Origin: Thauera sp.
GTDB lineage: Bacteria; Pseudomonadota; Gammaproteobacteria; Burkholderiales; Rhodocyclaceae
Assembly: GCA_023150215.1 (NCBI GenBank)
Contig: JAKLLJ010000152.1
Coordinates: forward strand, 1-7,880
Direction of reading: 5' to 3'
Length of the DNA: 7,880 bases
Position numbers and translations under genes: made by a program. Of the stretch, positions 5,060 to 7,880 are shown piece by piece (position 1 is the first letter of the stretch; every line of letters starts with the position of its first letter). Below the pieces are notes generated by a model. It did not search any database, was not told where the DNA came from, and was given only the letters and a program-made list of their open reading frames with translations.

Positions 5060-6135
5060 GCGCGCCGCTCCCGCCCGGGCAGCACGTCGCGCAGCAGTTC
5101 GGCCGACCTGCGGATCATCTCCTCGGTCGTCTCCCAGCCCACGCAGCCATCGGTCACCGAACAACCATACTTGAGCTGCGACAGGTCGGCCGGAATCGGC
5201 TGGTTGCCGGCCTCGATGTTGCTCTCGATCATCAGGCCCACCACCGACTGGTTGCCCTCGCGGATCTGGTGCATCACGTCCTTCATCACCAGCGGCTGGT
5301 ATTCCGGCTTCTTCCAGGAGTTGGCGTGTGAGCAATCGACCACCACGTTCTTGGGCAGCTTCGCCTTGGCGAGCGCCTGCTCGGCCAGCGAGACCGACAC
5401 CGTGTCATAGTTCGGCCGCCCGCCCCCCCCACGCAGCACGACATGGCCATAACGGTTGCCACGCGTGCGGGTGATGGCCGACTGACCTTCGCTGTTGATG
5501 CCCAGGAAGCTGTGCGCGCTACCCGCGGAGATGATCGCGTTGATCGCCACATCCATGTCGCCGTCGGTGGCGTTCTTGAAGCCGACCGGCGTCGACAGGC
5601 CCGACGCCATCTCGCGGTGGGTCTGCGATTCGGAGGTGCGCGCGCCGATCGCGGTCCAGGAAATGAGGTCGCCGTAATACTGCGGCGCGATCGGGTCGAG
5701 CGCCTCGGTGGCGGTCGGCAGGCCGAGCTCGCACACGTCGAGGAGGAATTTGCGCGCGCGCTCCATGCCCACGTCGATGCGGAAGGAGTCGTCCATGAAG
5801 GGGTCGTTGATGTAGCCCTTCCAGCCGGTCGAGGTGCGCGGCTTCTCGAAATACACCCGCATCACCAGCAAAAGCACGTCCGACACTTCGTCGGCGAGCG
5901 CCTTCAGCCGCCGCGCATAGTCCAGGCCCGCCACCGGATCGTGGATCGAGCACGGCCCCACCACCACGAACACGCGCGGATCCTTGCGGTCGAGGATGTC
6001 CATCACCGCCTTGCGCCCGGCGACCACCGAGGCCGCGGCACGCTCGGTGAGCGGAACCCGCGCCTTGATCTCGTCGGGCGAGGGCATGTGATCGAAGGCG
6101 ACGACATTGAGGTTCTCGGTCTGGGTGAGGGGCAT
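5056..6135 (-). CDS. aroG: 3-deoxy-7-phosphoheptulonate (DAHP) synthase, class I (AroF/G/H family)
   Basis: This enzyme condenses phosphoenolpyruvate with erythrose 4-phosphate in the first step of the shikimate pathway. It is 359 residues, close to the E. coli isozymes. Family landmarks are GPCSIHD (metal ligand C62), VYFEKPRTSTGWKG with the PEP-binding KPRT, GARTSESQTHREMASGLS, and metal ligands H270 (CSHAN), E304 (MIESN) and D329 (VTDGC). The stretch TEALDPIAPQY resembles tyrosine-sensitive AroF more than phenylalanine-sensitive AroG, so the effector is uncertain and the symbol is only a family label. The chosen ATG (6135-6133) has GGAG 8 bases upstream and a good promoter just beyond. In-frame sequence further upstream is non-conserved intergenic DNA. 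The gene heads an operon with serB. Confidence 0.94.
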   Translation of the reverse strand: MPLTQTENLNVVAFDHMPSPDEIKARVPLTERAAASVVAGRKAVMDILDRKDPRVFVVVGPCSIHDPVAGLDYARRLKALADEVSDVLLLVMRVYFEKPRTSTGWKGYINDPFMDDSFRIDVGMERARKFLLDVCELGLPTATEALDPIAPQYYGDLISWTAIGARTSESQTHREMASGLSTPVGFKNATDGDMDVAINAIISAGSAHSFLGINSEGQSAITRTRGNRYGHVVLRGGGGRPNYDTVSVSLAEQALAKAKLPKNVVVDCSHANSWKKPEYQPLVMKDVMHQIREGNQSVVGLMIESNIEAGNQPIPADLSQLKYGCSVTDGCVGWETTEEMIRRSAELLRDVLPGRERRA

Positions 6136-6170
6136 CGCTCGGGCTCCGGTTGCTGCCTTGAAAGCTTGCG

Positions 6171-6199
6171 ATTGTAACGCCCGAGCCTCGGGATGTCCG
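6171..6199 (-). promoter_or_regulatory. sigma-70 promoter for aroG-serB
   Basis: On the minus strand, CGGACA (6199-6194; 4 of 6 to the -35 consensus) and TACAAT (6176-6171; 5 of 6 to the -10 consensus) are separated by exactly 17 bp. Transcription would begin near 6164, leaving a leader of about 29 nt before the aroG ATG and containing its GGAG ribosome site. Confidence 0.55.
6180..6192. promoter_or_regulatory. palindrome in the aroG promoter spacer (possible operator)
   Basis: CCCGAG-C-CTCGGG is a perfect 6-1-6 palindrome lying entirely between the -35 and -10 of the proposed aroG promoter. That is a position where a bound repressor would block RNA polymerase. It does not resemble a TyrR or TrpR operator, and no regulator gene is nearby. 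A CTCGGG half recurs at 6138-6143 in the leader. Confidence 0.3.
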
Positions 6200-6255
6200 C
6201 GGGGAGTTGGGGCGCTCCGGCCTTGCGCCGCGCTGGGCTGCACGCAATGGCAGTG

Positions 6256-6283
6256 ATGAAAATCGCGAAAATATAACTATCAT
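6256..6283 (+). promoter_or_regulatory. candidate sigma-70 promoter for the cold-shock gene
   Basis: ATGAAA (6256-6261, 4 of 6) and TATCAT (6278-6283, 5 of 6) are 16 bp apart in an AT-rich island within GC-rich DNA. A start near 6290 would give a leader of about 155 nt. That agrees with the long structured leaders known for cspA-type mRNAs. A second possibility is TTGGCG (6343-6348) with TATTCC (6367-6372) at 18 bp, giving a leader of about 65-70 nt. Confidence 0.35.
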
Positions 6284-6287
6284 TCTC
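6269..6287 (-). promoter_or_regulatory. weak Fur-box-like sequence
   Basis: Read on the minus strand, the 19 bases GAGAATGATAGTTATATTT match the classical 19-bp Fur box at 13 positions by hand count, mostly in the left half. The site overlaps the proposed cold-shock gene -10. A chance AT-rich match is quite possible. Confidence 0.2.
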
Positions 6288-6403
6288 CCCGGACTTCACC
6301 CATACTGCGCCGCAGCGATATTCAAGTCGTGCAGTTTGTTTGTTGGCGTATTCGATTTTTCGATCGTATTCCCCCAAGTCATACCTTGCTGTCTTGATAC
6401 TCG

Positions 6404-6424
6404 CCCCACTCAGGGGTTTTCCCC
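6404..6424 (+). promoter_or_regulatory. mutually exclusive C4-G4-C4 hairpins in the csp leader
   Basis: CCCC (6404-6407), GGGG (6413-6416) and CCCC (6421-6424) lie in a row, so the central GGGG can pair with either neighbour (loops of 5 and 4 nt). The ribosome site AGGAG (6431-6435) lies 6 nt downstream. Each stem is only 4 bp and would be temperature-sensitive, which fits a cold-shock leader, but the structure is not demonstrated. Confidence 0.3.
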
Positions 6425-6444
6425 ATTTTCAGGAGATTCAAGAC

Positions 6445-6651
6445 ATGGCAACAGGTACTGTGAAGTGGTTCAACGATTCCAAGGGTTTCGGTTTCATTAC
6501 GCCGGAAGCAGGTGGTGACGATCTTTTCGCCCACTTTTCCGCCATCCAGGGTCAGGGTTTCAAGACCCTCGCTGAAGGCCAGCGCGTGAGCTTTGACGTG
6601 ACCACCGGCCCCAAGGGCCTGCAGGCGTCCAACATTCGCGCCGCCGACTAA
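6445..6651 (+). CDS. cspA: Cold-shock protein, CspA family
   Basis: This 68-residue single cold-shock domain is a five-stranded OB-fold that binds single-stranded RNA/DNA and acts as an RNA chaperone in the cytoplasm. MATGTVKWFNDSKGFGFI carries the aromatic WF and the RNP1 motif KGFGFI. DLFAHFSAI is the RNP2 region, with Leu-Phe-Ala-His where enteric CspA has Val-Phe-Val-His. GPKGLQASNI is the usual C-terminal strand. The length is normal for the family. The ATG at 6445 has a strong AGGAG at 6431-6435 (9-nt spacing). Sequence upstream in the same frame is leader. A long AT-rich leader and a downstream intrinsic terminator make it a single-gene unit. Whether it is cold-induced or constitutive cannot be told, and the symbol is a family name. 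Confidence 0.95.
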   Translation: MATGTVKWFNDSKGFGFITPEAGGDDLFAHFSAIQGQGFKTLAEGQRVSFDVTTGPKGLQASNIRAAD

Positions 6652-6661
6652 GCTGCACCGC

Positions 6662-6685
6662 GATCTCGCGCTTTCTGCGCAGATC
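6662..6685 (+). other. stem-loop just after the csp stop codon
   Basis: GATCT (6662-6666) pairs with AGATC (6681-6685), and inner GCGC (6668-6671) pairs with GCGC (6677-6680) around the loop TTTCT, with one bulged C. It precedes the terminator and may protect the 3' end of the mRNA. Confidence 0.4.
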
Positions 6686-6691
6686 CACCCG

Positions 6692-6716
6692 AGGCCCGAC
6701 ACGCGTCGGGCCTTTT
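6692..6716 (+). terminator. Rho-independent terminator of the csp gene
   Basis: The stem GGCCCGAC (6693-6700) / GTCGGGCC (6705-6712) has the 4-nt loop ACGC and is followed by TTTT (6713-6716), with an extra A-T pair at the base. It starts 41 bases after the csp stop. From here to 6868 I see no gene or convincing promoter. Confidence 0.85.
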
Positions 6717-6880
6717 GCATTCTGGGCTTCGGAAAACCACAGCGCGCACGCCGCGCAGCCGAATTCGGCGTCATCTTCCGAAACCCCGCCCCCGCACTGA
6801 CGCGCGCCCTTTCGCCGCCCTCCATGGTTTCCCCAGGAGCAACGCGCCGCCCCTCAATGCCATCCGACAAGGAAAGCTCA

Positions 6881-7243
6881 ATGCCGCAACTCATCCAGCG
6901 AACGGAACTCAAGACCTTTTACTACACGCCCGTCCATTGCCCGTTCTGCGGCGTCCGCGTCATGGGGGGCGACCCGAGCGACGAGACCCGCATCACGGCC
7001 TGCCCGCATACGCTGTTCATCGCCCACGACACCGCTTTCGAATATCGCTCGGCGCGCCTCGACCACAATCTCCAGCTCGACGGGATGTCCGAACAGGCGA
7101 TCGAGGCGAAGTGGCACGAGCACAAGGGCGGCATCGATGGATTCACCGACACCGTCAGCCTTCCCGATGCCATCAAGGTCGCCGCCTACGCGCCCGCCCC
7201 GTCGGCGTATGGCTCCTACTATGGCTTTGCGCCGAACGAATAG
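6881..7243 (+). CDS. Hypothetical protein with CxxC and CxH pairs (possible zinc-binding)
   Basis: I do not recognise this 120-residue protein. It has no signal peptide or membrane segment and is acidic. The N-terminal third holds HCPFCG (C20, C23) and ACPH (C41, H43), which together could form one four-ligand zinc site, as in a small zinc ribbon. The middle is rich in His, Asp and aromatic residues (IAHDTAFEYRSARLDHNLQL), followed by WHEHKGG. The tail is Ala/Pro/Tyr-rich (APAPSAYGSYYGF). The ATG at 6881 is supported by AAGGAA 6 bases upstream. An upstream in-frame ATG at 6824 would add 19 residues without a ribosome site. The gene appears to be transcribed alone, between the csp terminator and an insertion sequence. 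Metal binding is inferred only from the spacing of residues. Confidence 0.75.
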   Translation: MPQLIQRTELKTFYYTPVHCPFCGVRVMGGDPSDETRITACPHTLFIAHDTAFEYRSARLDHNLQLDGMSEQAIEAKWHEHKGGIDGFTDTVSLPDAIKVAAYAPAPSAYGSYYGFAPNE

Positions 7244-7316
7244 GGCGCCGGCGTCGTAACCATCCCCTCGGACGCGGGGGAACCTCATCGAAACTCGCTG
7301 AACCAATTCCGCTCTA

Positions 7317-7880
7317 GCAGCCTGTCGGACTTGAAGCCGGCGGACGGCGTACCGGCAGGCGGGTTTTCATGATGTGAAAAATAATCGGCATTTCAGAGCC
7401 GAAAGGGCCTTTTCCGCGTGAAATCGCCATGCTCCTGTCGTTTTTTCTCACTGCAGACGCAATGCGGCCATGCGCTTGAAGTTCCACGCGAGGCAGACCA
7501 GCGTCCATTCGTTGCGCACGTTGCCAACACCGCGCAGCAGGAACTGACGGAAACCCATCACGGACTTGATGATGCCGAACACCGGCTCGACGGTCTGTTT
7601 GCGCAGCGCGTAGGCGGCGCGACCGGTCTGGGTCTTGAGGGCGTGCTTCATCTGCTCGACGTGGGAGGTGGGCGTCTCGAGCGGTGCGGGCTCCTCGAAG
7701 CGGCTGCGCCAATCCGGATGATGCGCATCGCGCCCCACTGCGATCAGCGGCTCGACCCCGGCGTCGTGGCAGTGCTGGACGTTGCGTTCGCTGTAAAAGC
7801 CGGTGTCGGCCAGCAGCCGCGCGGGTTGATTGAGCCCATCGGGCAGTGCCTGGATGCACTCGAGCATCGGCGCGACCTGC
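7317..7880 (-). mobile_element. Insertion sequence of IS1182 type, 3' part (continues past the right edge)
   Basis: A transposase gene enters from the right edge and ends at 7448. The 130 bases beyond it (7317-7447) have no gene and change in composition: GCCGG/CCGGC pairing at 7336-7356, then TTTTCA-TGATG-TGAAAA at 7364-7380, then AT-rich sequence. This suits the non-coding end of an IS. The outer boundary is my estimate, placed after CTAG at 7314-7317 where AGCCTGTCGG begins. It cannot be confirmed because the other inverted repeat lies outside the window. Confidence 0.5.
7448..7880 (-). CDS. IS1182-family (IS5-like) DDE transposase, C-terminal part
   Basis: The frame is open from the right edge to TGA at 7450-7448, about 143 residues. 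An ATG at 7867 is internal. ARLLADTGFYSERN holds the second catalytic Asp of the DDE triad. YALRKQTVEPVFGIIKSVMGFRQFLLRG holds the catalytic Glu in the Y-R-E-K signature region (spacing 2, 4, 6). NEWTLVCLAWNFKRM is the usual C-terminal helix of this family. The first catalytic Asp and DNA-binding region would lie beyond the window. No frameshift is visible in this part, so the copy may be functional. Confidence 0.88.
   Translation of the reverse strand, partial: QVAPMLECIQALPDGLNQPARLLADTGFYSERNVQHCHDAGVEPLIAVGRDAHHPDWRSRFEEPAPLETPTSHVEQMKHALKTQTGRAAYALRKQTVEPVFGIIKSVMGFRQFLLRGVGNVRNEWTLVCLAWNFKRMAALRLQ

Noticed and set aside
4265..5410. 381-residue open frame on the + strand
   Set aside because: It is antisense to serB and the end of aroG, whose catalytic motifs are complete. 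Its composition is that of a shadow frame.
5443..6177. 244-residue open frame on the + strand
   Set aside because: It is exactly antisense to aroG, has no recognisable motif, and is Arg/His/Val-rich as expected for a shadow.
6351..6364. TTCGAT direct repeat in the csp leader
   Set aside because: Two hexamers 2 bp apart in AT-rich DNA are easily due to chance.
6824..6880. Upstream start for the small Cys/His protein
   Set aside because: There is no ribosome site before the ATG at 6824, whereas the ATG at 6881 has AAGGAA at 6 bases.
7264..7280. Terminator after the small Cys/His protein gene
   Set aside because: The CCCC/GGGG pairing is short and is not followed by a T-run.

Overview
The window looks like ordinary chromosomal housekeeping DNA from a high-GC betaproteobacterium, most likely Rhodocyclales (Thauera/Azoarcus/Aromatoleum-like). 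That placement is inferred from protein character (SelD, MnmH, an AroF-like DAHP synthase, a betaproteobacterial-style cold-shock protein), strong GC bias and gene pairings. It was not tested by a search. Ten protein genes are visible, two of them cut by the window edges. I see no rRNA, tRNA, CRISPR array, phage module or defence system, and no clearly novel multi-gene system. The most unusual DNA is non-coding.

Layout. (1) 1-2522: the 3' end of a SAM-dependent methyltransferase gene converges on and overlaps mnmH. mnmH is divergent from selD across a 58-bp gap that holds a perfect 14-bp hairpin. SelD makes selenophosphate and MnmH uses it to make 2-selenouridine in tRNA wobble positions, so the pair is a complete selenouridine module. 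(2) 2523-2678: a gap between convergent genes made of GTAG-type REP elements. (3) 2679-4023: tesA (periplasmic lysophospholipase/thioesterase) and a YbbA/LolD-type ABC ATPase gene, divergent with overlapping 5' ends. This matches the tesA/ybbA pairing of enterics, but the permease gene is absent. (4) 4020-4201: a second REP cluster, again between convergent genes. It supplies the stop codon of the ATPase gene. (5) 4217-6135: a leftward aroG-serB operon (aromatic and serine biosynthesis) joined by an ATGA overlap and preceded by a good sigma-70 promoter. (6) 6136-6716: an AT-richer regulatory stretch, a CspA-family gene with a long leader, and an intrinsic terminator. (7) 6881-7243: a small unrecognised protein with Cys/His pairs. 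(8) about 7317-7880: the 3' part of an IS1182-type insertion sequence running off the right edge.

The most rewarding things to follow up are the composite 94-bp REP elements, whose two arms keep the same stem with swapped base pairs; the hairpin between selD and mnmH; the orphan ABC ATPase; and the small Cys/His protein.
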